A DNA stretch of 11,514 bases from DAOUAJ01 sp034433615 (GTDB lineage Bacteria > Chloroflexota > Anaerolineae > DUEN01): assembly GCA_034433615.1 (NCBI GenBank), contig DAOUAJ010000076.1, forward strand, positions 1 to 11,514, given 5' to 3'. The position numbers were made by a program, and so were the translations under genes. This document shows positions 6,300 through 11,514 of this stretch, in pieces. Each line of letters opens with the position of its first letter. Positions within the stretch are counted from its first letter, which is position 1. The notes beneath the pieces are model-generated. The model saw only the letters and a list, made by a program, of their open reading frames with translations. It did no database searches and was not told the origin of the DNA.

Positions 6300-6923
6300 T
6301 TATGACTCAGACAACATGCGTTCCAGGAGCAGACGGGCTGCTCGTGCAGCACGACCGCGATGGCTGATCTGGTTCTTTTCTTCAGGGGACAGTTCCGCCA
6401 TCGTACGCCCGTACTGCGGCAGATAGAAGATAGGGTCGTAGCCGAATCCCTGCGTGCCGCGTGGTGCCTGAGCGATCTCCCCCTCGCATTGACCTTCCGC
6501 GACCTCGATTCGACCATCAGGGGTGGCGATTGCCACTGCGCAGCGAAAGCGGGCCGTTCGTTGGCCTGCTGGCACGTGGGCCAGGCGTTGCAATAGCAGA
6601 CCATAACGGTCCGCGTCGCTAGCGCCGGGGCCGGCATAGCGAGCCGACCGCACCCCGGGCTCACCTTCCAATGCATCTACCTCGAGCCCGGAATCGTCCG
6701 CCCAGGTCCAGAGGCCGCTCAGGTGTGCGTAGGCCGTCGCCTTTTGCACCGCGTTCTCGACGAAAGTCTCGCCCGTCTCCGGCACATCTTCTGCAATCCC
6801 CGCCTCGTCCAGGCCGACGACCGCTATGGGCAGACCGGCCAGAAGCTGACGATACTCACGCAGCTTGCCTTTGTTATGGGTGGCAATCAGCAGTTTGCGG
6901 CCACCAGGCACAGAATACTCCAT
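6300..6923 (-). CDS. rdgB: XTP/dITP diphosphatase (RdgB/HAM1 family)
   Basis: A 207-residue non-canonical purine NTP pyrophosphatase. It hydrolyses XTP, ITP and dITP to the monophosphates and PPi in the cytoplasm, keeping deaminated purines out of DNA and RNA. All signature blocks are present: ATHNKGKLREY (14-24, phosphate binding), ETGETFVENAVQKA (49-62), ADDSGLEVDAL (75-85, with the metal-binding Asp pair), PGVRSARYAG (89-98), GFGYDPIF (159-166, base recognition), and ELSPEEKNQISHRGRA (177-192). The length is normal for the family. The ATG at 6923 has no good SD, and the predicted transcript start is only about 14 nt upstream, so translation is probably near-leaderless. It is divergent from the prs-like gene, so two nucleotide-metabolism genes share a control region. 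The methyltransferase gene follows at 43 nt. Confidence 0.96.
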   Translation of the reverse strand: MEYSVPGGRKLLIATHNKGKLREYRQLLAGLPIAVVGLDEAGIAEDVPETGETFVENAVQKATAYAHLSGLWTWADDSGLEVDALEGEPGVRSARYAGPGASDADRYGLLLQRLAHVPAGQRTARFRCAVAIATPDGRIEVAEGQCEGEIAQAPRGTQGFGYDPIFYLPQYGRTMAELSPEEKNQISHRGRAARAARLLLERMLSES

Positions 6924-6929
6924 ACGAAG

Positions 6930-6958
6930 TTGACCATCATGCTATCCTAGCATATAAT
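6930..6958 (+). promoter_or_regulatory. Consensus sigma-70-type promoter of the prs-DUF4446-bactofilin operon
   Basis: TTGACC (6930-6935), a 17-nt spacer and a perfect TATAAT (6953-6958) on the plus strand. Transcription should start near 6965, leaving a leader of about 80 nt before the ATG at 7046. The -35 box lies 7 nt from the rdgB start codon, inside the divergent promoter region. Confidence 0.75.
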
Positions 6959-6972
6959 TTCTTGTGTAGCAA
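6944..6972 (-). promoter_or_regulatory. Divergent candidate promoter of rdgB, interleaved with the prs promoter
   Basis: On the minus strand TTGCTA (6972-6967), a 17-nt spacer and TAGGAT (6949-6944), each four of six to consensus. It overlaps the plus-strand promoter at 6930-6958, so the two RNA polymerase sites could exclude each other. Confidence 0.4.
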
Positions 6973-7045
6973 AACACAGCTCGCTTCCTGTAGCCCGTTC
7001 TGCTGTCTTCGTGGTGGTGGCCGCCTTCAGGGTCGAGAGGAGCCA

Positions 7046-7993
7046 ATGAGCGAACATCCACTATACATCTTCACGGGCAGTGCCAATCGTCCTTTAGCCG
7101 AGGAAATCGCCGGATGCCTGGGACAGACCCTGGGCAGTTGCACTACAACCCGCCTGCCGGATACGGAGATCCATGTCCAGATCAACCAGGCTGTGCGCGG
7201 AATGGACATTTTCTTTATCCAGCCGTGTTCAGCCCCGGTCAATGAACATCTGATGGAGCTGTTGTTATACGTGGACGCTTTCCGCCGGGCCTCGGCTCAT
7301 AGCATTACGGCGGTGATCCCTTACTTCCCGTATGCTCGCCAGGAGCGCATGACCCGAGGCCGCGAGGCCATCAGCGCGAAAGTCGTGGCTACCATGCTGG
7401 AAACGTTAGGGGTCAGCCGCGTGCTCTTTGTAGATGTGCACGCGCCGGCCATCCAGGGGTTCTTTAATATCCCCGTGGATCCGTTGTCAGCCGTACCTAT
7501 CCTGGCCGAACAGTTCTGCCGAGAAGAGTTTCGCAAAGCTGCCATCGTAGCACCTGACGTAGGGCGGGCCAAGCTCGCAGGCAAGTATGCTGAGATTCTG
7601 GGTCTTCCCCTGGTCATGATGCACAAACGACGTGATAGCTTTGAGTCAGCTCATACCACTCACGTCGTCGGCGATATCAAAGGGAAGATTCCCATCGTCA
7701 TTGACGACCTGATTGCTGGGGGCAGTGTACTAACCCAATTGCCAGCATTGGTGGAGGCAGGGGCTGAGCCGCGCGTCTATCTGGCGATCACTCATCCGGT
7801 GCTACTGCCCACGGCCCTTCAGCGGCTGGACGATCCGCTTATCGCACAACTGGTGGTAACGAACACCATTTACGTGCCGCCGGAAAAGATGCATCCGAAG
7901 TTGAAAGTTGTTTCCATCGCCCCTATGCTAGCGGACATCATCGAACGCATTTATCATGCCCGTTCCATCAGTGCTCTGTTACGCCTGATGTGA
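7046..7993 (+). CDS. prs: Ribose-phosphate pyrophosphokinase (PRPP synthetase) with divergent PRPP loop
   Basis: A 315-residue protein of normal length. PRPP synthetase makes PRPP from ribose-5-phosphate and ATP for nucleotide, His and Trp synthesis. Markers: FTGSANRPLAEEIA (9-22), VNEHLMELLLYVDAFRRASA (65-84), AVIPYFPYARQER (89-101), FVDVHAPAIQGFF (128-140), KRR (194-196), and the C-terminal HARSISALL. Several core positions differ from textbook class I enzymes: ARQER where ARQDR is usual, PDTE where a DGE-type motif is usual, and the PRPP loop reads DDLIAGGSV (220-228) instead of DDIIDTAGT, lacking the loop Thr residues. This may be a lineage subfamily or a specialised paralogue. The open frame extends to 6671, but the upstream part lies antisense over rdgB; the ATG at 7046 has AGAGGAG just upstream and is at the conserved N-terminus. 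It is the first gene of a three-gene plus-strand operon. Confidence 0.9.
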   Translation: MSEHPLYIFTGSANRPLAEEIAGCLGQTLGSCTTTRLPDTEIHVQINQAVRGMDIFFIQPCSAPVNEHLMELLLYVDAFRRASAHSITAVIPYFPYARQERMTRGREAISAKVVATMLETLGVSRVLFVDVHAPAIQGFFNIPVDPLSAVPILAEQFCREEFRKAAIVAPDVGRAKLAGKYAEILGLPLVMMHKRRDSFESAHTTHVVGDIKGKIPIVIDDLIAGGSVLTQLPALVEAGAEPRVYLAITHPVLLPTALQRLDDPLIAQLVVTNTIYVPPEKMHPKLKVVSIAPMLADIIERIYHARSISALLRLM

Positions 7994-8013
7994 GGCAAGA
8001 TCGTTTTTGGATC

Positions 8014-8018
8014 GAGGT
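8014..8018 (+). promoter_or_regulatory. Shine-Dalgarno site favouring the TTG start at 8025
   Basis: GAGGT sits six bases before the TTG at 8025-8027. The farther in-frame TTG at 8007 has only GAGG at 7992-7995, eleven bases upstream, so the later start is preferred. Confidence 0.55.
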
Positions 8019-8024
8019 CAGGCT

Positions 8025-8543
8025 TTGGATCTGTTCTGGCGTTTTATCTTCGCTTACATCGCTCCTCTCTGGTTGCTTACCTTTCTCCTCACTGTCGCGC
8101 TGGGTGTTATTGCCTACCAACTGAGACGACGTTTGCACGTGCTGGAATCCCGTTATCAGGTGTTAATGGAAGGTGTTGAGGGCGGCAATCTGGAGCAGGT
8201 GCTCAACCAGCACATGGAGAATGTACACCAGGCTGTGGCTACGTCCGCCGAGGCCCAGGCGATGGTGAATCAACTCGCGATGGAGAGCCGATGGCATCTG
8301 CAACATTGTGGGGTCGTGCGCTTCAACCCGTTCCTGAACACCGGGGGAGATCAAAGCTTTTGTATCGCCCTGGCGGATGACAATGGCAACGGTGTGGTGA
8401 TCACCAGCTTACATGCCCGAGATGGCACGCGCGTGTACGCCAAACCGTTGACGAACTGGGAATCGCCCTACCCTTTGACCGATGAGGAGCGCGCGGCCAT
8501 TCACCAGGCAGTCAACCGCAACGAGCTTCTGGAGCTTACCTGA
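8025..8543 (+). CDS. DUF4446-family single-pass membrane protein
   Basis: A 172-residue protein from the TTG at 8025 (178 from the TTG at 8007). One N-terminal membrane segment (about 10-31, PLWLLTFLLTVALGVIAY) is followed by a charged, helical, probably coiled-coil region (about 33-90). A compact C-terminal domain spans about 95-160, with VVRFNPFLNTGGDQSF, GVVITSLHARDGTRVYAKP and YPLTDEERAAI. This is the conserved core of DUF4446, a family of unknown function found in many Gram-positive and Chloroflexota genomes. The orientation is probably a short outside N-terminus with the coiled coil and core in the cytoplasm, because RRR follows the membrane segment. It lies 31 nt after the prs-like gene and about 38 nt before the bactofilin gene, which suggests one transcript. 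An envelope or cytoskeleton link is inferred from this context only. Confidence 0.82.
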   Translation: MDLFWRFIFAYIAPLWLLTFLLTVALGVIAYQLRRRLHVLESRYQVLMEGVEGGNLEQVLNQHMENVHQAVATSAEAQAMVNQLAMESRWHLQHCGVVRFNPFLNTGGDQSFCIALADDNGNGVVITSLHARDGTRVYAKPLTNWESPYPLTDEERAAIHQAVNRNELLELT

Positions 8544-8562
8544 CCGTTACACCTCAGTAACA

Positions 8563-8573
8563 AGGGAGAGGGG
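8563..8573 (+). promoter_or_regulatory. Shine-Dalgarno tract deciding the bactofilin start
   Basis: An AGGGAGAGGGG tract. Its 3' part GAGGGG (8568-8573) is eight bases from the GTG at 8582 but only two from the TTG at 8576, so GTG is the better start; AGGGAG (8563-8568) would be seven bases from the TTG. Confidence 0.5.
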
Positions 8574-8581
8574 ATTTGTTC

Positions 8582-9013
8582 GTGTTCAATCGAGAACGAC
8601 GACTTGAGCCAGACGCTATTGAAGTGGTGATTGGGCCACGCGCCAGCTTCAATGGCCATCTGCGCTGTGATGGCAGTGTGCGCATTGACGGTGTGGTTGA
8701 GGGAGGGGTCATCGAGACCCCGGCAAACGTCATCATCACCGTCAACGGTCGCGTCATGGCGGATGTCTACGCCCGTACCGTGTCTGTCTCCGGCGCATTT
8801 AAGGGGAGTATCACGGCCGATCGAGTGGAGTTACTAGACGGAGGACGAATCTGGGGCACGGTGCGCGTGGTCTCTTTCCTCCTGGATGAAGGTGGATTCC
8901 TGAGCGGTGAGCTGATCATGCAAGGAGAGCCGCCCGAGGAACCTTTTGTCATTCCACAGCCCGCGGAGGATGCATCTATCCCTGTCCTTGCAGGAGAGCG
9001 TTCATCCGAGTAG
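8582..9013 (+). CDS. Bactofilin-family polymer-forming cytoskeletal protein
   Basis: A 143-residue protein from the GTG at 8582 (145 from the TTG at 8576). Residues about 13-114 form the bactofilin right-handed beta-helix: IGPRASFNGHLRCDGSVRIDG, then GVIETPANVIITVNGRV, VSVSGAFKGSITADRVEL and GRIWGTVR, with short hydrophobic/glycine turns in the usual spacing. The short polar head and the acidic, Pro-rich tail (115-143, GEPPEEPF) are typical disordered flanks. Bactofilins polymerise without nucleotides, usually at the inner membrane, and often position wall enzymes or shape cells. Here it shares an operon with a DUF4446 membrane protein. The M23 peptidase and GT2 synthase in the same window are plausible functional partners, but this is inference. 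A hairpin terminator follows at 9032. Confidence 0.92.
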   Translation: MFNRERRLEPDAIEVVIGPRASFNGHLRCDGSVRIDGVVEGGVIETPANVIITVNGRVMADVYARTVSVSGAFKGSITADRVELLDGGRIWGTVRVVSFLLDEGGFLSGELIMQGEPPEEPFVIPQPAEDASIPVLAGERSSE

Positions 9014-9031
9014 TCGTCGTCTCCGAAATCA

Positions 9032-9060
9032 CAACAGCCTGTCTCAGAGACAGGCTGTTG
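9032..9060. terminator. Perfect hairpin shared by the convergent bactofilin and GT2 genes
   Basis: CAACAGCCTGTCTC and its exact complement GAGACAGGCTGTTG are separated by a single A (13 bp with a 3-nt loop when folded). It lies in the 67-nt gap between convergent stops. Downstream runs are short (CATTTG on plus, TGATTTC on minus), so it is a compact bidirectional terminator of moderate strength. Confidence 0.75.
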
Positions 9061-9080
9061 CATTTGGGGAAAATCCATCG

Positions 9081-10592
9081 CTAACGAGGCGGTGCAGCCC
9101 CTGGTGAGGGTGTCAACACCTGGGGTCGCTTAGAGGTCAGCAGTGAGCGACGCCAGAAGCCTTGCCAGAGGCTAACCAGGATGACCAGGCTGAATCCGCC
9201 TATATACAATCCCAGAAATGGCAGCGCCCACGTATCGCCCTTTTGCCAGGCAGCCGCCATCGTGACCAGCGCGTACAAGGCACATAACAGATCCCAAACC
9301 ATATCAGCCGACAGGGCCAGGGCGTAACGCTTGTTAGCCCAGAGGTCCCGGCGGTCCTCAACGTTGAATTTGGGAGTGCGCCGAAACTCGCTAGAGTGAT
9401 CGAGCAAACCCTCGATGATGGCTCGCGTGTTGTTGGGTGCAATGCCGGCTCCCAGCAACAACACAAGAGGCACATGGAGGGCGCGGCGCCACCACGTCAT
9501 GTCCCAGGGATGGCGGAAGTAAAGCACAAACTGGGACGCCGTGAAAATCAAGGGAGGACCCAGGCTGGCGAAGCTCAAGTAAGCGAGAGGCAGGCGTGTC
9601 GGCCAGCCCCACCAGATGAGCGGCAAACTGAGCAGGAGCACCAACAGCATCAGCGGATGGGTGAAATAACCGCTCAGGTGGATAAGCCCCTGCAGCCGCA
9701 CGCCCAGGGGATAACGGCTGCGCCAGATCGGGCCGGCCAACCGGCGCAGGCATTGAGCCGACCCTTTAGCCCAGCGGAATTGCTGGCCTTTGAAAGCAGC
9801 TATCTGCGGCGGCACTTCAGCGGGTGCCACCACTTCCACTAAATAAAGTGGACGCCAGCCGGCTAACTGCGCCCGATAGCTTAGATCTAGATCCTCGGTC
9901 AGGGTGTCTCCCAGCCAGCCGCCCACTTCCTCAATGCACGCACGCCGCCACAGGCCCGCTGCCCCATTAAAGTTCATGAAATAGCCAGACCTTTGCCGGG
10001 CGGGGTGTTCGATGGCGAAGTGGGCGTCCAGGAAGATAGCCTGAGACATGGTCAGCAGTGAGTAGGCCGCATTGATATGTCCCCAACGCGTTTGGACAAA
10101 TCCAACGTCAGGATAAGCCACGATGTAAGGCACGGTACGTTGTAACCAGTCCCGCGGCGGCACGAAATCGGCATCGAATACGGCGATATATTCTCCTTTG
10201 GCTGTCGCTAACCCTTGTGCCAGTGCCCCTGCCTTGTAACCCAACCGCTCATCCCGATGGATCAGCTCGATGTCTACCCCCTGATCTTTATGGTGGCTGA
10301 CCAGCTTTTGCAGAAGGGCGAGGGTTTCATCAGTAGAATCGTCCAGCACCTGAATCTGAAGCCGATCACGGGGATAATCCAGTGCGACTACGGCCTTGAG
10401 CAAACGCTCAACGACGTGCAGCTCATTGAAAATGGGCAGTTGGACGGTCACAAGGGGGAAGGTAGTAAGAGGGTACGCCACCGGGCTCTTCCGCCGGGTT
10501 CGCCAGTAACGAAACATCAACCACAGACTGTTCCCACTGTATATGGCTAGCCAAATCGCTGCGATCAAGTAGACTGCAATGATGACCCACAC
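9081..10592 (-). CDS. Processive GT2 membrane glycosyltransferase (cellulose/mannan-synthase-like)
   Basis: A 503-residue protein from the GTG at 10592. An N-terminal membrane helix (about 2-27) is followed by a GT-A catalytic domain: VTVQLPIFNE (48-57), VLDDSTDET (82-90), F139-D-A-D142 (the DxD motif binding the metal and nucleotide sugar), T232-E-D234 (catalytic acid), and Q270-Q-F-R-W274 (the QxxRW motif of processive enzymes). About five C-terminal membrane segments follow (about 303-329, 335-358, 370-387, 430-449, 456-478), with the family loop EFRRTPKFN (402-410). This layout fits CslA/BcsA-like synthases that extend and often export a beta-linked polymer. No PilZ domain or partner gene is visible, so the product is unknown. 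The frame reaches a TTG at 10619, but the strong SD (10603-10611) lies inside that extension and the predicted transcript start is near 10619, so I prefer the GTG. Confidence 0.9.
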   Translation of the reverse strand: MWVIIAVYLIAAIWLAIYSGNSLWLMFRYWRTRRKSPVAYPLTTFPLVTVQLPIFNELHVVERLLKAVVALDYPRDRLQIQVLDDSTDETLALLQKLVSHHKDQGVDIELIHRDERLGYKAGALAQGLATAKGEYIAVFDADFVPPRDWLQRTVPYIVAYPDVGFVQTRWGHINAAYSLLTMSQAIFLDAHFAIEHPARQRSGYFMNFNGAAGLWRRACIEEVGGWLGDTLTEDLDLSYRAQLAGWRPLYLVEVVAPAEVPPQIAAFKGQQFRWAKGSAQCLRRLAGPIWRSRYPLGVRLQGLIHLSGYFTHPLMLLVLLLSLPLIWWGWPTRLPLAYLSFASLGPPLIFTASQFVLYFRHPWDMTWWRRALHVPLVLLLGAGIAPNNTRAIIEGLLDHSSEFRRTPKFNVEDRRDLWANKRYALALSADMVWDLLCALYALVTMAAAWQKGDTWALPFLGLYIGGFSLVILVSLWQGFWRRSLLTSKRPQVLTPSPGAAPPR

Positions 10593-10602
10593 TGGCGTGG
10601 TG

Positions 10603-10611
10603 CCTCCTCCT
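10603..10611 (-). promoter_or_regulatory. Shine-Dalgarno AGGAGGAGG deciding the GT2 start
   Basis: AGGAGGAGG on the minus strand ends ten bases before the GTG at 10592. It would be coding sequence if translation began at the TTG at 10619, which argues against that start. Confidence 0.6.
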
Positions 10612-10625
10612 ATGCACAAAAACCA

Positions 10626-10655
10626 AGTATAGCCTCAATCTGACAAAACATACAA
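10626..10655 (-). promoter_or_regulatory. Candidate promoter of the GT2 gene
   Basis: On the minus strand TTGTAT (10655-10650), an 18-nt spacer and TATACT (10631-10626, five of six). The predicted start is near 10619, about 27 nt before the GTG. Confidence 0.5.
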
Positions 10656-10694
10656 ATTCGAGGACAGGGGTTACAGCTCATGGCACCCGCTGGC

Positions 10695-10723
10695 TTGACG
10701 CCGGCGCAGGGAACGGTTATGAT
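10695..10723 (+). promoter_or_regulatory. Promoter of the endonuclease-like/PcrA-tail gene
   Basis: TTGACG (10695-10700), exactly 17 nt, then TATGAT (10718-10723); each box is five of six. The start near 10730 leaves a leader of about 23 nt that contains AGGAGG (10741-10746). Confidence 0.7.
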
Positions 10724-10752
10724 CGCGCTCCATCCACCACAGGAGGACGCTT

Positions 10753-11490
10753 GTGTCAACCGTATTGAACATGATGGCCTGGCGCGAGATTCTGGCTCGC
10801 ATCTTTGAGGAGGTGGAACGTCAGGAGGACGTCAGCCCGTCGTGGCTCGTCAATCCAGGCACCCACCGTCGCCTCAAACTCGATGTGTTCTACCCCGAGA
10901 TCGGGATCGCCATTCGATTCGTTGGGCTCCGGGGCAAGGGGCATAAATCCATCAGCGATTGGGAATTGATGGAAGAAGAACAGCGTGATCAGATCCGGGC
11001 GGAGCTGTGCCGGTCTAACGGCGTGTTCCTGGTCTTGATCCCGGTGGCTGGCGATCGGCCCGGTGAACCGCTGCGCGCATTGAGCGCCGCGTTGGGACAG
11101 GCATCCCGCAGTATGGCCCAGGGGACTTGCCCTCTGGCCGACAAGCGCCGGCTTATGCCCCTGCTGGCTGAGGCCCGCCGACGGTGTGAGGAAATCATTC
11201 AGCGTGTGCGCACTCCGGACGATCTGGCCCTCTACGCAGAGTTGTGGCGCGACCGCGAGACGGCCATGATCGTTGCATTGCAGAAGCAGCCGGCCGGGCA
11301 ACCGCGCAAGAGCCGCAGGTTGCCACGTTATGTGGAGGGCATGGCCGTTACCCACACGGCCTTTGGCCCTGGTACTGTCGTAGCCATCACGCCTGAAGGG
11401 GATGATGCACGCATCACTGTGCAGTTTGTGACCGCCGGGGAACGTACTTTCCTGGCCAGCCTGGTGGCAGATAAGCTGATGCCTGCTTGA
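10753..11490 (+). CDS. Uncharacterised protein: endonuclease-like N-terminal region plus PcrA/UvrD-type C-terminal tail
   Basis: A 245-residue protein of no family I can name with certainty. The GTG at 10753 has AGGAGG six bases upstream. Residues about 8-96 read like a PD-(D/E)XK/Vsr-type fold: a helix, then LKLDVFYPEIGIAIRFVG (41-58) and RDQIRAELCRSNGVFLVLI (78-96). D44 sits where the catalytic Asp is expected. In the next strand R55 (IRF) replaces the usual Glu of IEF/IEV, so catalysis is doubtful. Residues about 130-175 are helical and charged. Residues about 193-244 (EGMAVTHTAFGPGTVVAI, a variable turn, then ARITVQFVTAGERTFLASL) match the pattern of the Tudor-like C-terminal domain of PcrA/UvrD helicases (DUF3553-type), which binds RNA polymerase. 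No helicase motifs are present. The gene has its own consensus promoter and is divergent from the GT2 gene. A role in transcription-linked DNA repair is a hypothesis only. Confidence 0.7.
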   Translation: MSTVLNMMAWREILARIFEEVERQEDVSPSWLVNPGTHRRLKLDVFYPEIGIAIRFVGLRGKGHKSISDWELMEEEQRDQIRAELCRSNGVFLVLIPVAGDRPGEPLRALSAALGQASRSMAQGTCPLADKRRLMPLLAEARRRCEEIIQRVRTPDDLALYAELWRDRETAMIVALQKQPAGQPRKSRRLPRYVEGMAVTHTAFGPGTVVAITPEGDDARITVQFVTAGERTFLASLVADKLMPA

Positions 11491-11514
11491 TCAGGTCAGG
11501 TGCGACGCACTTGG

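Noticed and set aside
6257..6676. N-terminal extension of the methyltransferase frame up to 6676
   Set aside because: It overlaps rdgB in another frame on the same strand, is rich in Arg, Cys and Ser without domain similarity, and the recognisable protein begins near 6256.
6671..7045. N-terminal extension of the prs frame
   Set aside because: It lies antisense to rdgB and runs through the promoter region; the conserved Prs N-terminus and an SD are at 7046.
6959..7045. Possible riboswitch in the prs leader
   Set aside because: The leader is about 80 nt with only a weak 5-bp stem (TGTGT/ACACA), and I recognise no purine or other known aptamer core.
8547..8562. Small inverted repeat GTTAC/GTAAC between the DUF4446 and bactofilin genes
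   Set aside because: A 5-bp stem without a T-tract is expected by chance and does not look like a terminator.
10756..11355. Antisense frame (199 codons) over the right-end gene
   Set aside because: It mirrors the plus-strand gene, which has a consensus promoter, an SD and domain-like sequence; the antisense product shows no such features.

Overview
This is an 11.5 kb stretch of GC-rich bacterial chromosome. It has tightly packed genes, frequent GTG/TTG starts, consensus sigma-70-type promoters and strong Shine-Dalgarno sites. The gene set (Rpn/DUF4351 tail, F420-type luciferase-like oxidoreductase, DUF4446 protein beside a bactofilin, PRPP synthetase with a divergent loop, orphan DNA methyltransferase) suggests Chloroflexota, perhaps an Anaerolineae-like lineage. 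That placement is an inference from family resemblance; no rRNA or other marker gene is present. I see no tRNA, CRISPR array, phage module or complete mobile element.

Layout. (1) 1-378, plus strand: the C-terminal end of an Rpn-family nuclease-like protein, cut by the window edge and closed by a hairpin at 380-409. (2) 420-3663, minus strand: a luciferase-like F420/flavin oxidoreductase, then a 703-residue ADP-ribosylglycohydrolase-family protein with C-terminal beta-sandwich-like regions. The two are separated by a perfect 38-nt inverted repeat. (3) 3929-5119, minus strand: a membrane-anchored LysM-LysM-M23 cell-wall peptidase with a near-perfect extended -10 promoter and apparently tandem terminators. 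(4) 5357-6923, minus strand: rdgB (XTP/dITP diphosphatase) followed by a DPPY DNA methyltransferase. (5) 7046-9013, plus strand: a prs-like gene, a DUF4446 membrane protein and a bactofilin, probably one operon, fired from a consensus promoter that is back-to-back with the rdgB promoter. (6) 9081-10592, minus strand: a processive GT2 membrane glycosyltransferase, convergent with the bactofilin gene across a shared hairpin. (7) 10753-11490, plus strand: a two-part protein with an endonuclease-like region and a C-terminal region resembling the PcrA/UvrD RNA-polymerase-binding tail.

Together the genes combine nucleotide housekeeping (PRPP synthesis, pool sanitation), DNA modification and envelope work (peptidoglycan hydrolase, bactofilin scaffold, polysaccharide synthase). 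The most unusual items are the endonuclease-like/PcrA-tail protein at the right end, the PRPP synthetase with an altered PRPP-binding loop, the multi-domain ADP-ribosylglycohydrolase-like protein, and the repeat-rich structured gap at 5198-5347. No complete new defence or mobile system is evident.
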